Assembly (NCBI GenBank): GCA_964616835.1
Contig: CAZTSG010000014.1
Span: forward strand, 1 to 30,620
DNA from: JAAOZP01 sp964616835
GTDB taxonomy: Archaea; Thermoproteota; EX4484-205; JAAOZP01
DNA length: 30,620 nt
Direction of reading: 5' to 3'
How positions within the stretch are numbered: the stretch's first letter is position 1; each line of letters opens with the position of its first letter. The position numbers were made by a program, and so were the translations under genes. Positions 7,746 through 14,828 of this stretch are shown here, in pieces. The notes under the pieces were generated by a model. That model did not search any database. It saw nothing but the letters and a program-made list of their open reading frames with translations, and was not told the origin of the DNA.

Positions 7746-8832
7746 GCGGCATCCCCATAAGCGCCACTTCTCTCCTCGACGGATTATAGTCTAAAAGGCC
7801 CTCTAAGTGGAGCCTCTTAAGCCTCTCAACCACGCTGCCATCCCTAGTTTTAACACCATGCTCCTCAAGCATCTTGAAGCTGATGAAAGGCTCCTCCGAA
7901 GATTCGAAAGCCTCTTGAAGCCTCTTGAGGAGCTGAGCCGTCTCGGGGTCTTGCGAAACAATTGACTTCAAATCGGCGGGGGTTATTATGCTCTCCAGCC
8001 TGTACTGAGCCTCCCTAACGTGCTCAGCCATTACTCTCGGAGAACCCTCGTAGCTTGCGTTAAGCCCGCTCATGAGAAGGAGCTCGAGAGCGTATCTTGC
8101 GGAGCCGTATCCGAATCTCTCAGTCATCCTGCCCATCATGTATACTAGAGAATCGTCTACAGTACCCTCGTTGAATGAAAGCTCAACCCTATCCCTTAAT
8201 ATCATGGATATTTCGTCAGCATTGTAGGGCGTGAAGCTACTGCCTATTTTCCACAGGAAATGGGTAAGCCAAGCATCCTTAACTTGACGGGAAATATCTC
8301 GTATCCCAATCAGCACGAGTATTAGCTTAACCCTGTCACCGTACTCCTCAGATATTTTAAGGAGATCTGTGAAGAACCTGCTCCTGACCTCGCCTAGGAA
8401 ATCGTCGAAATCGTCTAGCACAAGCAGGAAACTGCTGCCAGACTTCTCAAGATAGTCGAACACAGTATACAACAGCTCCCTACTACTATACCCTCTGCTA
8501 GGTATGTTGGGAATGAGGCTTAGCGCAATCATCTGGGACAGTGTGAAGTCTGAGGAAGCGAATCTAGCGTTCAAATACCTGTATTCGAGTCTGATTTTCC
8601 TCTGCTCGCAGTATTTCGAAACCTGTTCTGAAGCCTTCTTAACAGTAACAGTCTTCCCAGTGCCGCTGGGACCGTTTAACACTATTGCTTTAATAGGCAT
8701 TCTCTCCTCCAGGAAGCTGATGATGGTTTTGAAAACCTCAGCCTGATGCTCCTCGCGCCTAGGCAGCCTCTCCGGAACATAGTTCGCGCTAAGCTTGTAC
8801 AGCGCGTCCTTTTTAAAAATCAGGCTTTTCAT
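7717..8832 (-). CDS. Orc1/Cdc6-like AAA+ ATPase
   Basis: 371 residues. An N-terminal ERLPRREEH block typical of archaeal Orc1/Cdc6 precedes Walker A NGPSGTGKT (about 53-61). Walker B is SFLLVLDDFDDF (about 135-145), with Asp where initiators usually have the catalytic Glu. A sensor-type segment, an AAA+ lid and a C-terminal winged helix (about 295-365) follow. It is somewhat shorter than the usual near-400 residues. The family binds origin ORB elements and loads MCM, but some paralogues are not initiators. I found no obvious ORB-like repeats nearby. The ATG overlaps the TGA of the upstream dehydrogenase gene (ATGA), so the two are probably co-transcribed and translationally coupled. Confidence 0.82.
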   Translation of the reverse strand: MKSLIFKKDALYKLSANYVPERLPRREEHQAEVFKTIISFLEERMPIKAIVLNGPSGTGKTVTVKKASEQVSKYCEQRKIRLEYRYLNARFASSDFTLSQMIALSLIPNIPSRGYSSRELLYTVFDYLEKSGSSFLLVLDDFDDFLGEVRSRFFTDLLKISEEYGDRVKLILVLIGIRDISRQVKDAWLTHFLWKIGSSFTPYNADEISMILRDRVELSFNEGTVDDSLVYMMGRMTERFGYGSARYALELLLMSGLNASYEGSPRVMAEHVREAQYRLESIITPADLKSIVSQDPETAQLLKRLQEAFESSEEPFISFKMLEEHGVKTRDGSVVERLKRLHLEGLLDYNPSRREVALMGMPLKLLRDALD

Positions 8833-9998
8833 CTCCCGCTATACACCAAGCGTTTAGCCTCAGCCAGTATGGCGTCACCCATCTCGCTCGTTCTCGCGTT
8901 CCCACCCATGTCAACCGTCTTAAACCTGCCAGCGGCCAGAGTGTTCTCAACAGCCTTCTCGATGATCTTCGAGGCCTCTAGCAAACGCTTGTCGCCACTC
9001 CTGCTCCACAAGTGTTCAAGCATCAGCGAGAATGTGAGGATTGCCGCAGTAGGGTTGGCGATGTTCTTCCCAGCCTTGTCCGGAGCACTGCCGTGAACCG
9101 GTTCGAACATCGACACGCCCTCTGGATTTATGTTCCCACTGGGAGCAAAGCCTAATCCACCTTGGATCGCTGCCCCAAGGTCAGTCAGAATATCTCCAAA
9201 CATGTTTGGAGTAACGATTACTTTGAAACGCCTCGGGTTTAAAACCATGTGTAACGCCGCTGCGTCAACGTACATGAATTCTGCTTCAACCACGCCCCTG
9301 TATTCTCCTCCTATTTTCTCAACCATCTCCCTCCACAACCCGTATGCTTCAGTGAGCACGTTAGCCTTGTCTACGAAGGTCACTAGCCTCATGCCTCTTT
9401 TAGCGGCATATTCGAAGCCGAACCTTATTATTCTCTCAGCACCCCTACGGGAGACTACTCCTATCTGGAATGCCTGGCCACCACTGCTCTCCACTTCAAC
9501 CCTATACCTGCTCCCCTTGGCGCCCCCAGTGTTCACGGTGAATTCGAAAATCCTAGAGCCAGCATCAACCCTACCGCCCATGTCAACGTAGAAGTCCTCA
9601 GTATTCTCCCGTATCACTACGAAATCGATGTCCCCGGGTCCAAAACCCTTGAGAGGCGTTTCAACACCCTTCAGGAGCTTTACTGGGCGGAGGTTTACGT
9701 AGAGGTCTAGGGATGAACGTAGTTTAAGAAGAATACCCTTCTCGAGCACGCCCGGCTTTACCCTCGGGTCGCCCACGGCCCCGAAGAATACGGCGTCAAA
9801 GCCCTTCAGCTTCCCCAGCGTTTCTTCAGACAGTGTCTCACCAGTCTTAAGATAGTGTTCAGCACTGTTCGGAAATTTTTCGAAAAAAGTTGAGACTCCA
9901 AGTGCTTCAAGAACCGTGCTACCTATCTTAACGGCCTCCCCAACCACCTCTGGACCAATACCGTCGCCCGGCATGAGCGCAATCCTATAGGCTGCCAA
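8829..9998 (-). CDS. NAD-type beta-decarboxylating dehydrogenase (tartrate/D-malate/3-isopropylmalate family)
   Basis: 389 residues. It has ALMPGDGIGPEV at the N-terminus, the substrate loop LRSSLDLYVNLRPVKLL, PGDIDFVVIRENTEDFY, VTPNMFGDILTDLGAAIQGG with the metal-binding Asp residues, and MFEPVHGSAPDKAGKNIANP. The Asp in GSAPD and absence of the NADP-type Lys/Tyr pair indicate NAD use. The loop wording is closer, from memory, to tartrate/D-malate dehydrogenases than to classical LeuB, and no other leu genes are nearby, so the substrate is open. The frame continues upstream to 10121, overlapping the deoC-like gene. I chose TTG at 9998 because a TATA box (tatatttt) is centred 29 nt upstream and the family N-terminus fits. 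Confidence 0.85.
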   Translation of the reverse strand: MAAYRIALMPGDGIGPEVVGEAVKIGSTVLEALGVSTFFEKFPNSAEHYLKTGETLSEETLGKLKGFDAVFFGAVGDPRVKPGVLEKGILLKLRSSLDLYVNLRPVKLLKGVETPLKGFGPGDIDFVVIRENTEDFYVDMGGRVDAGSRIFEFTVNTGGAKGSRYRVEVESSGGQAFQIGVVSRRGAERIIRFGFEYAAKRGMRLVTFVDKANVLTEAYGLWREMVEKIGGEYRGVVEAEFMYVDAAALHMVLNPRRFKVIVTPNMFGDILTDLGAAIQGGLGFAPSGNINPEGVSMFEPVHGSAPDKAGKNIANPTAAILTFSLMLEHLWSRSGDKRLLEASKIIEKAVENTLAAGRFKTVDMGGNARTSEMGDAILAEAKRLVYSGR

Positions 9999-10021
9999 TT
10001 GCGTTACCGGACAGCGATCCT

Positions 10022-10033
10022 GAAAATATATGC
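10022..10033 (-). promoter_or_regulatory. TATA box of the dehydrogenase-orc1 operon
   Basis: Minus-strand gcatatattttc is centred about 29 nt before the TTG at 9998. It lies just beyond the stop of the deoC-like gene and supports the shorter, leaderless start. Confidence 0.6.
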
Positions 10034-10044
10034 TTTCCGTATAA

Positions 10045-10743
10045 TCAAACCTGCCTACTGGGAGCCTTTTCAGAAACAATCCTATAATCGACGGTGCATA
10101 TTTTTTCAACGCCCTTCTCAACTAGGCCAGCCGCTTCCTCCATGGAACCGATTCTACAATTAACCTCGAGCGCAACATGCCTGAGGAAAGCCTTGAGCAA
10201 GTTAAGCTCCTCAGGCCTGATTCTCCTCAAACCGGAGCCGAAGGAGAGCATTACCCCGTCGAAACCAGAATTCTTGAAGATGCTAATTAACTCATCCATC
10301 TTGGTTTCTGAAAGAGCCTCAACCTCCACAACGGGCTTAATCTGGTTCAAACCCATTAGCTGAGACTCTTCCAAGACCTGGGAGAGCTCCAGTTCGAAAT
10401 CGACAATCCTGTTGTCCAAGTAATTGCCGATATTAGGGTAGAAGTAAACCTCTTCAACATCCCGATGGGCAGCGAGCCTCAACTCCATTATCTTAATCTC
10501 CACCGGGAGCAGGCCCGTTGGAAATGACACTATGGTAGATGCTTTCAAACCAGTGTTTCTCAGGAAGGGCCCCAACTCCCCTAAGTAAGCTGTCGGTATG
10601 CAAACACCGTGGACACCTGTTTGCATGGCTTCGCGGCAAACCTCGTATAGATCGCTCAGCCTAATCCCAAGCCTCATCCCTGAAGCAACTATCGCTTCCG
10701 AAAGCCTTGAGGAGCTCAGCCCCACTCCCCCGGCACCAGCCAT
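10045..10743 (-). CDS. DeoC-fold protein lacking the aldolase catalytic residues
   Basis: 232 residues that align along the whole length with deoxyribose-phosphate aldolase: GVHGVCIPTAYL for the VCVNP block, STIVSFPTGLLPVEIKIMEL for the VIGFPLG block, then VEEVYFYPNIGNYL, KPVVEVEALSETKMDELI, GFDGVMLSFGSGL and VNCRIGSMEEAAGLVEKG. Three residues expected in an active enzyme are changed: the Schiff-base Lys (VKTSTG) reads Met, the second Lys (VKASGG) reads Glu, and the Asp of EIDMVIN reads Tyr. Aldolase activity therefore looks unlikely. It diverges from the mtnA-family gene across a 57-nt promoter region and precedes the dehydrogenase-orc1 pair. Start ATG, leaderless by TATA spacing. Databases will probably call it deoC; I would not. 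Confidence 0.75.
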   Translation of the reverse strand: MAGAGGVGLSSSRLSEAIVASGMRLGIRLSDLYEVCREAMQTGVHGVCIPTAYLGELGPFLRNTGLKASTIVSFPTGLLPVEIKIMELRLAAHRDVEEVYFYPNIGNYLDNRIVDFELELSQVLEESQLMGLNQIKPVVEVEALSETKMDELISIFKNSGFDGVMLSFGSGLRRIRPEELNLLKAFLRHVALEVNCRIGSMEEAAGLVEKGVEKICTVDYRIVSEKAPSRQV

Positions 10744-10760
10744 GAGCAGGGGTCGGAGAA

Positions 10761-10777
10761 GATAAAGATAAAAACTT
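10761..10777. promoter_or_regulatory. Divergent promoter, deoC-like and mtnA-family genes
   Basis: An A/T tract (gataaagataaaaactt) lies between the two divergent ATGs at 10743 and 10801. Read on the minus strand (tttttatctttatc) it is about 26 nt from the deoC-like start. Read on the plus strand it is about 27-29 nt from the mtnA-family start. Both transcripts would be leaderless, and the two promoters must overlap. Confidence 0.45.
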
Positions 10778-10800
10778 CCTAACCGATTGAATCCCCCGGA

Positions 10801-12096
10801 ATGGACTATTTAAAACATGTTTCAGGGAAACTGGGGCTGGAGGAGGATCCTGAGCTAGGCCTCCCCATACATGTTAAGACAACCCTACCCGTAACACTAT
10901 GGTATAACCATGAGGAGGATAAGCTGATACTCCTAGACCAGAACAGGCTTCCCTTCGAAGTAAAGAGCAGGAAGATAAGCGATTGGAAGGAGGGTGTTGA
11001 AGCAATAAAGAGCATGGTTGTAAGGGGGTCTCAGGCAATAGGTGTTGCAGGAGCCTACACCCTGCTGGTCGGAGCCCTGCAGATTAAGCAGGGGCCAAAC
11101 CTTGTTGAGGACCTTGGTAGAGTGGCTAGGGAAATAGCTTACTCTAGGCCTACTGCAGCCCCCTTGGCCTGGGCGACTTTTCTAGCACACGATTATTCGA
11201 AGAAGAAGTACGAGGAGTCCGGAAGCGTTGAACGCTTCATCGAAGCATTACGCAGGATATGCGACTTCATACTTGCTCAAGACATGGCTCTGAACTATTT
11301 CATGAGGAAACACGGCCAGAGGATCGTCGAGAACGGGGACGTTATAATGACGCATTGCAACGGGGGAAGCCTTTCTTCAACGCTGATGGGTCACGCCCTA
11401 GGAGTGATAGAAGAGGCGTATTCAAACGGTGTCGACGTGAAGGTTGTTTCGAAGGAGACGAGGCCGAGGAGCCAGGGCTATAGGCTTACAGTATGGGAGT
11501 TGAGTAGAGTAGGTGTGCCGACGACGATAATAACCGACAACATGATCTCCATATCTTTTGAAAGACTGGGTGTTAACAAGGCTATACTGGGTGCTGACAG
11601 GGTTGCTAGAGACGGCTCTGTGGCTAATAAGATAGGCTCGGCAGATATTGCTAGGATCTTCAAGTATTTCAATGCACCATTCTATTACGCGACTTCTTAC
11701 TCGACAATATCCCTAGACGTCAAGAAGGGGAGCGATATCGAGATAGAGGAGAGGAGCATCGACGAAGTAACATACCCTTACAGCCTTATCGCCAAGGATA
11801 TGAAGAGCAGGGGGCTGATATCTGCAAACGCTCTAGACGAGTGGCCGCCTTCAAACAGGATCGTACCCCACGAGCCTGGCAGGGGGCAGGTTAGGATTTT
11901 TAATCCGGCTTTCGACGTAACTCCGCCGAGGTTCATAACGGCGATAATAACAGACATAGGCGTATTAAAGCCCAGTCAAGTAAGGAGGCTTACTGAAAGG
12001 AGAATGCTTAACCTAGTTAAGAAGAGGGTTCTGGAGTTTGGGCTAGAGTTTCCAGAAGGCCTTTCGAGAATAACCCCGCAGACCACGGCGAAGTAA
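10801..12096 (+). CDS. MtnA/aIF2B-like sugar-phosphate isomerase family protein
   Basis: 431 residues. Strong matches to methylthioribose-1-phosphate isomerase: MVVRGSQAIGVAGAY (71-85), SRPTAAPLAWA, MTHCNGGSL with the catalytic Cys at 186, ETRPRSQGYRLTVWEL, ITDNM, LGADRVARDGSVANKIG with the catalytic Asp at 266, and NPAFDVTPPRFITAIITDIG near the C-terminus. Known MtnA converts methylthioribose-1-P to methylthioribulose-1-P, which would continue from mtnP in this window. It is longer than the usual 340-370 residues: about 25 extra at the N-terminus, a stretch about 325-350 between the last two blocks, and a C-terminal tail. Related archaeal proteins use ribose-1,5-bisphosphate, so the substrate needs testing. 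Start ATG, leaderless. Confidence 0.83.
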   Translation: MDYLKHVSGKLGLEEDPELGLPIHVKTTLPVTLWYNHEEDKLILLDQNRLPFEVKSRKISDWKEGVEAIKSMVVRGSQAIGVAGAYTLLVGALQIKQGPNLVEDLGRVAREIAYSRPTAAPLAWATFLAHDYSKKKYEESGSVERFIEALRRICDFILAQDMALNYFMRKHGQRIVENGDVIMTHCNGGSLSSTLMGHALGVIEEAYSNGVDVKVVSKETRPRSQGYRLTVWELSRVGVPTTIITDNMISISFERLGVNKAILGADRVARDGSVANKIGSADIARIFKYFNAPFYYATSYSTISLDVKKGSDIEIEERSIDEVTYPYSLIAKDMKSRGLISANALDEWPPSNRIVPHEPGRGQVRIFNPAFDVTPPRFITAIITDIGVLKPSQVRRLTERRMLNLVKKRVLEFGLEFPEGLSRITPQTTAK

Positions 12097-12148
12097 ATTC
12101 TTAAAAACACGCCTAGTAGTGTTCAGTCATACTGTAGAGGTCCTTGTT

Positions 12149-12451
12149 ATGAGTGAACCAGTTAAGGAGAGGAGGGCTTCTGGAGCTGAGAAACTAGTTT
12201 TGAAAGCAAAGGCCATAATAAGGGATAAGAGGATAAGCCAGCTGGATACTTCCAGCTACGAGGTCAAGGGCGACCACGGTGTTTACGTGGTTTCGAAAGA
12301 CGCCTATGGAAACTATAATTGTAGTTGCGTAGGGTATTTGAAGAGGAGAATATGCTCGCACTCTTTAGCGGTTAGGCTTTACGAGCAGAATAGGGAATAC
12401 AGGAGGAGAATAAAGAAAGGCATTGTTAAAGGAGCCGGATACATCCCGTAG
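12149..12451 (+). CDS. Small SWIM zinc-finger protein
   Basis: 100 residues from the ATG at 12149. The SWIM motif C-x-C-x(n)-C-x-H is complete in YNCSCVGYLKRRICSHSLAV, preceded by GVYVVSKDAYG. SWIM domains bind zinc and are linked to nucleic-acid or protein binding; no catalytic domain is present. The N-terminus and C-terminus are Lys/Arg-rich, which favours nucleic-acid binding (inference). The frame is open to a GTG at 12119, but GAGGT at 12136-12140 gives good Shine-Dalgarno spacing to the ATG. A TATA-like attcttaaaaac at 12096-12107 would start the mRNA near 12129. The 3' end overlaps the convergent comB gene by 26 nt. Confidence 0.78.
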   Translation: MSEPVKERRASGAEKLVLKAKAIIRDKRISQLDTSSYEVKGDHGVYVVSKDAYGNYNCSCVGYLKRRICSHSLAVRLYEQNREYRRRIKKGIVKGAGYIP

Positions 12452-13118
12452 AGGAGACGAGGCCGGCTATTACCCCTACTTTATCCGGGGAAAGCGAGTA
12501 CTCTACGTCTCCCCCAAGCCCAAGCCTAGCCAGTTCCACAGCGTGGCGAGCCCTCTTAACAATCTCAATACTCATTTCAGACACTCTCATAGCGATCTCA
12601 GCATTCTTATTACACTCGCTCCATGGAAGCATCCTAGCTATTAAACCAGCGCAGTAAACGTCTTCAAGAGCCGGTTGCCCGATTTTACCAGCCGTCACTA
12701 TGGAAACGTTGTTGAAGCCTTGCCTAACCAAGTAGTCAACAAGAGCCGAAGAGTTGATTAACGCTCCTATCAGAACTTTTTTAGAAAACAGTGATAGGAA
12801 CCTTAGAAGCTTTGCCCCGCTTGAGGTATAGAGAATAATAGTTTTACCCTCAACTTTATCCCGAGTATACTCTAAAGGCGAGTTGCCCAAGTGGAAGAGA
12901 GAAGGCTTAATACTATTATCTTCACCGCCGAGTAGAACACTATTCCCACCGCCTATTTTAAAAGCTTCTCCGACGGTTGAAACAGGAATAACTCTCTCAG
13001 CGCCATTCGCTAAAGCAGTCAATATGGTCGTAGACGAGCGTAGAACGTCTATCGCCACCACGATATCTGATCGAATAATAGAACTATCGATATCTCCAAG
13101 CAGTACGTTAACCCTCAT
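12426..13118 (-). CDS. comB: 2-phosphosulfolactate phosphatase family protein (ComB)
   Basis: 230 residues with the ComB signatures: VVAIDVLRSSTTILTAL near the N-terminus, VLLGGEDN, HLGNSPLEYT, and IILYTSSGAKLL, where the family usually reads T-x-x-G-T. ComB hydrolyses 2-phosphosulfolactate in coenzyme M synthesis in methanogens. Homologues also occur in archaea and bacteria that make no methane, where the sulfolactate may have another fate. No other com gene is in the window, so the physiological role is open. Start ATG; TATA-like ccctttttatta at 13137-13148 gives a leaderless transcript. Confidence 0.85.
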   Translation of the reverse strand: MRVNVLLGDIDSSIIRSDIVVAIDVLRSSTTILTALANGAERVIPVSTVGEAFKIGGGNSVLLGGEDNSIKPSLFHLGNSPLEYTRDKVEGKTIILYTSSGAKLLRFLSLFSKKVLIGALINSSALVDYLVRQGFNNVSIVTAGKIGQPALEDVYCAGLIARMLPWSECNKNAEIAMRVSEMSIEIVKRARHAVELARLGLGGDVEYSLSPDKVGVIAGLVSSTGCIRLL

Positions 13119-13174
13119 TGATGTGAATGAACGTCTAATAAAAAGGGTTTTTAAAGATAAAATAGTGAATAGGT

Positions 13175-13184
13175 AAACTTAAAT
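13175..13184 (+). promoter_or_regulatory. TATA box of the signal-peptidase operon
   Basis: The sequence aaacttaaat is centred 28 nt upstream of the ATG at 13208. It would start a leaderless mRNA covering three closely spaced genes. Confidence 0.45.
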
Positions 13185-13207
13185 CACAATCATCTAACGC
13201 AGAGAGT

Positions 13208-13528
13208 ATGGCTCAGGTAGTCGAATCCGGACAGCCCGATAAATACACTAAAAACATAAAAGTTTTTTACAACAGAGAAGAGGTTGCGGAGGGGAAAGTA
13301 TACTTAGCTGACGAGCAGGAAGCAAAAATATTCAGACAGAAGCTTAAGAAGAAAATAAAAGAGGGTATGCCGTATTCCGTTAAAGTAATATTTAAAAACG
13401 AGGAGTATGCGAAGAAGCTTATGCAAGAAGTTGAGAAAGCAATTTCAACCATGTATAGCGATGTTGATAGTAAGCACGTATTTCTACTGGTTGAGAGAAA
13501 CGGTAGACTTGAGAGAGTGAAGGAGTGA
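13208..13528 (+). CDS. Small conserved-looking protein of unknown function
   Basis: 106 residues; I do not recognise the family. It is hydrophilic and Lys/Glu-rich, with no signal peptide, membrane segment or cysteine. A predicted alpha/beta pattern is suggested: strand IKVFYNREEVAEGKVYL, helix EAKIFRQKLKKKIKEG, strand YSVKVIFKN, helix EYAKKLMQEVEKAISTMY, strand HVFLLVERNGR. Such a two-layer layout suits a small RNA- or protein-binding domain, but that is inference. It leads an apparent operon: 6 nt separate it from a membrane protein gene, followed by signal peptidase I. The ATG is leaderless by TATA spacing. Confidence 0.7.
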   Translation: MAQVVESGQPDKYTKNIKVFYNREEVAEGKVYLADEQEAKIFRQKLKKKIKEGMPYSVKVIFKNEEYAKKLMQEVEKAISTMYSDVDSKHVFLLVERNGRLERVKE

Positions 13529-13534
13529 GTCTAA

Positions 13535-14182
13535 ATGGATATTGGAAAGAAATGTCTAATAATGAGCGTCCTAGGAGCAGTATTAGCAATAGCATCGTCG
13601 CCCTTCGTAATATACATGGTTTTCTCCCGCAGGCCTTTTGAAGCAATCGTGGAGAAAAAGACTTTAGAACCTTATTCATCCACTGTCTTGGGACCAGTGC
13701 TTAAGACAATAGATGAAACTACAAGTTTCCCCTACAATGTTGCAGAATTTACTCTAAGCCCCGGAGAATATAAGCAACAGTACAAAGCCGTTCTCAATGT
13801 TGAAACCAACGGAACCCTCCACGTATTTATATACAGTAAACAGAACAGTACTTTCGGAATCTCGCATGCTTTCAACGCTGGAAATTATACGAGAGAGCTC
13901 GAAATACCCAGTGCTGGAGTCTACGGATTGAACGTGACCAGTATTGGAAGCGAAAAGGTTGAAGCAAAGTTTAAACTTAAAGAATCATGGTATTATGAGA
14001 GGCTGAAACTAACAGTTGAGCTAGACCCTCTTAGGACAGTAGCGCCGCCTGTATTATTTGTAATCGGAATCGCAATACTATTGATTGCTCTAGTTAGGAT
14101 GAGGAGGGCAGCTAGGGAAGCTAAGCCTGTTGCTGAAAAAACGGCAGCGAGATACGTAGAAGTCGAGGAGGAAGAGTATTAG
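13535..14182 (+). CDS. Membrane protein with a large extracellular domain, unknown function
   Basis: 215 residues. An N-terminal hydrophobic segment (about 8-28) and a C-terminal one (about 170-187) bracket an external domain of about 140 residues. That domain looks beta-rich (AEFTLSPGEYKQQYKAVLNVE, HVFIYSK, GVYGLNVTSIG) and has several N-glycosylation sequons (NGT, NST, NYT, NVT). The C-terminal tail is basic, then strongly acidic (VEVEEEEY), and presumably cytoplasmic. GGAGTGA upstream is a usable Shine-Dalgarno. It sits between a small soluble protein gene and signal peptidase I (13-nt gap), so it may be a partner or substrate in secretion. No family recognised. Confidence 0.75.
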   Translation: MDIGKKCLIMSVLGAVLAIASSPFVIYMVFSRRPFEAIVEKKTLEPYSSTVLGPVLKTIDETTSFPYNVAEFTLSPGEYKQQYKAVLNVETNGTLHVFIYSKQNSTFGISHAFNAGNYTRELEIPSAGVYGLNVTSIGSEKVEAKFKLKESWYYERLKLTVELDPLRTVAPPVLFVIGIAILLIALVRMRRAAREAKPVAEKTAARYVEVEEEEY

Positions 14183-14195
14183 CCAGCTGGTCGAG

Positions 14196-14783
14196 ATGAA
14201 CAGTAGGCTTAAGGAGCCTCTGAAAATCCTTTTCAATACAATACTGGTACCCCTAATAGTAGTATTAGTATCCATGTCTCTACTGACCACGGCAACGGGG
14301 ACGAACAGCCCCTTGGCAGTCGTAGAGATAGACATGACGCCCTGGTATAAGAGCAGCATGTACCCAACTCTGTACCCTGGAGACCTATTGCTACTAAGCG
14401 GGAAAGAGGACCTTAAAGTGGGCGATGTAATTGTCTACAGGAACCCTTACAAGCAGCCCCCTTATGATAAAATAGTTCACCGTATCATCGGTATCAGGGT
14501 AGACCAGCAGGGGATAAAGCGATACGTTACTAAAGGGGATTTTAACAGTTCTCCAGATCCGTACAGTCCTAGGGAGGAGGACGTTATCGGGAAGTGGATA
14601 GGAGTAAAGATACATGCCTTAGGATTTATCCTATTGCTTGTCGAAGCACCCCCGTTTGTTAACACGCCGTTGGGAAGTATTCCATTGGGCAAACTCATAC
14701 TCATAATTCTCCTGGCGATTCTACTAGCCATGGAAATTCTTGAAGCATTCTGGAAGGAGCCTGAGAAAGAACAGAAGCTATAA
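14196..14783 (+). CDS. Signal peptidase I, archaeal type
   Basis: 195-residue membrane-bound type I signal peptidase (SipW/Sec11-like). It removes signal peptides at the outer face of the membrane. An N-terminal membrane segment spans about 10-33. Box B, SSMYPTLYPGD, places the catalytic Ser at about 54. Box D, DKIVHRIIGI, has His at about 95 in place of the bacterial Lys, the archaeal/ER form. Box E, VTKGDFNSSPDPY, has the acidic residue near 115. A second hydrophobic segment lies about 165-185, with a charged tail. It is the third gene of an apparent operon with two unknown proteins. Start ATG. Confidence 0.92.
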   Translation: MNSRLKEPLKILFNTILVPLIVVLVSMSLLTTATGTNSPLAVVEIDMTPWYKSSMYPTLYPGDLLLLSGKEDLKVGDVIVYRNPYKQPPYDKIVHRIIGIRVDQQGIKRYVTKGDFNSSPDPYSPREEDVIGKWIGVKIHALGFILLLVEAPPFVNTPLGSIPLGKLILIILLAILLAMEILEAFWKEPEKEQKL

Positions 14784-14828
14784 TTTCCGTTCGACCAATA
14801 CCGCACAGTCCTCTGTCGAAAATTCAAA

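Noticed and set aside
7717..10800. Replication origin next to the Orc1/Cdc6-like gene
   Set aside because: Intergenic spaces are under 60 nt and contain no repeated ORB-like motif that I can see.
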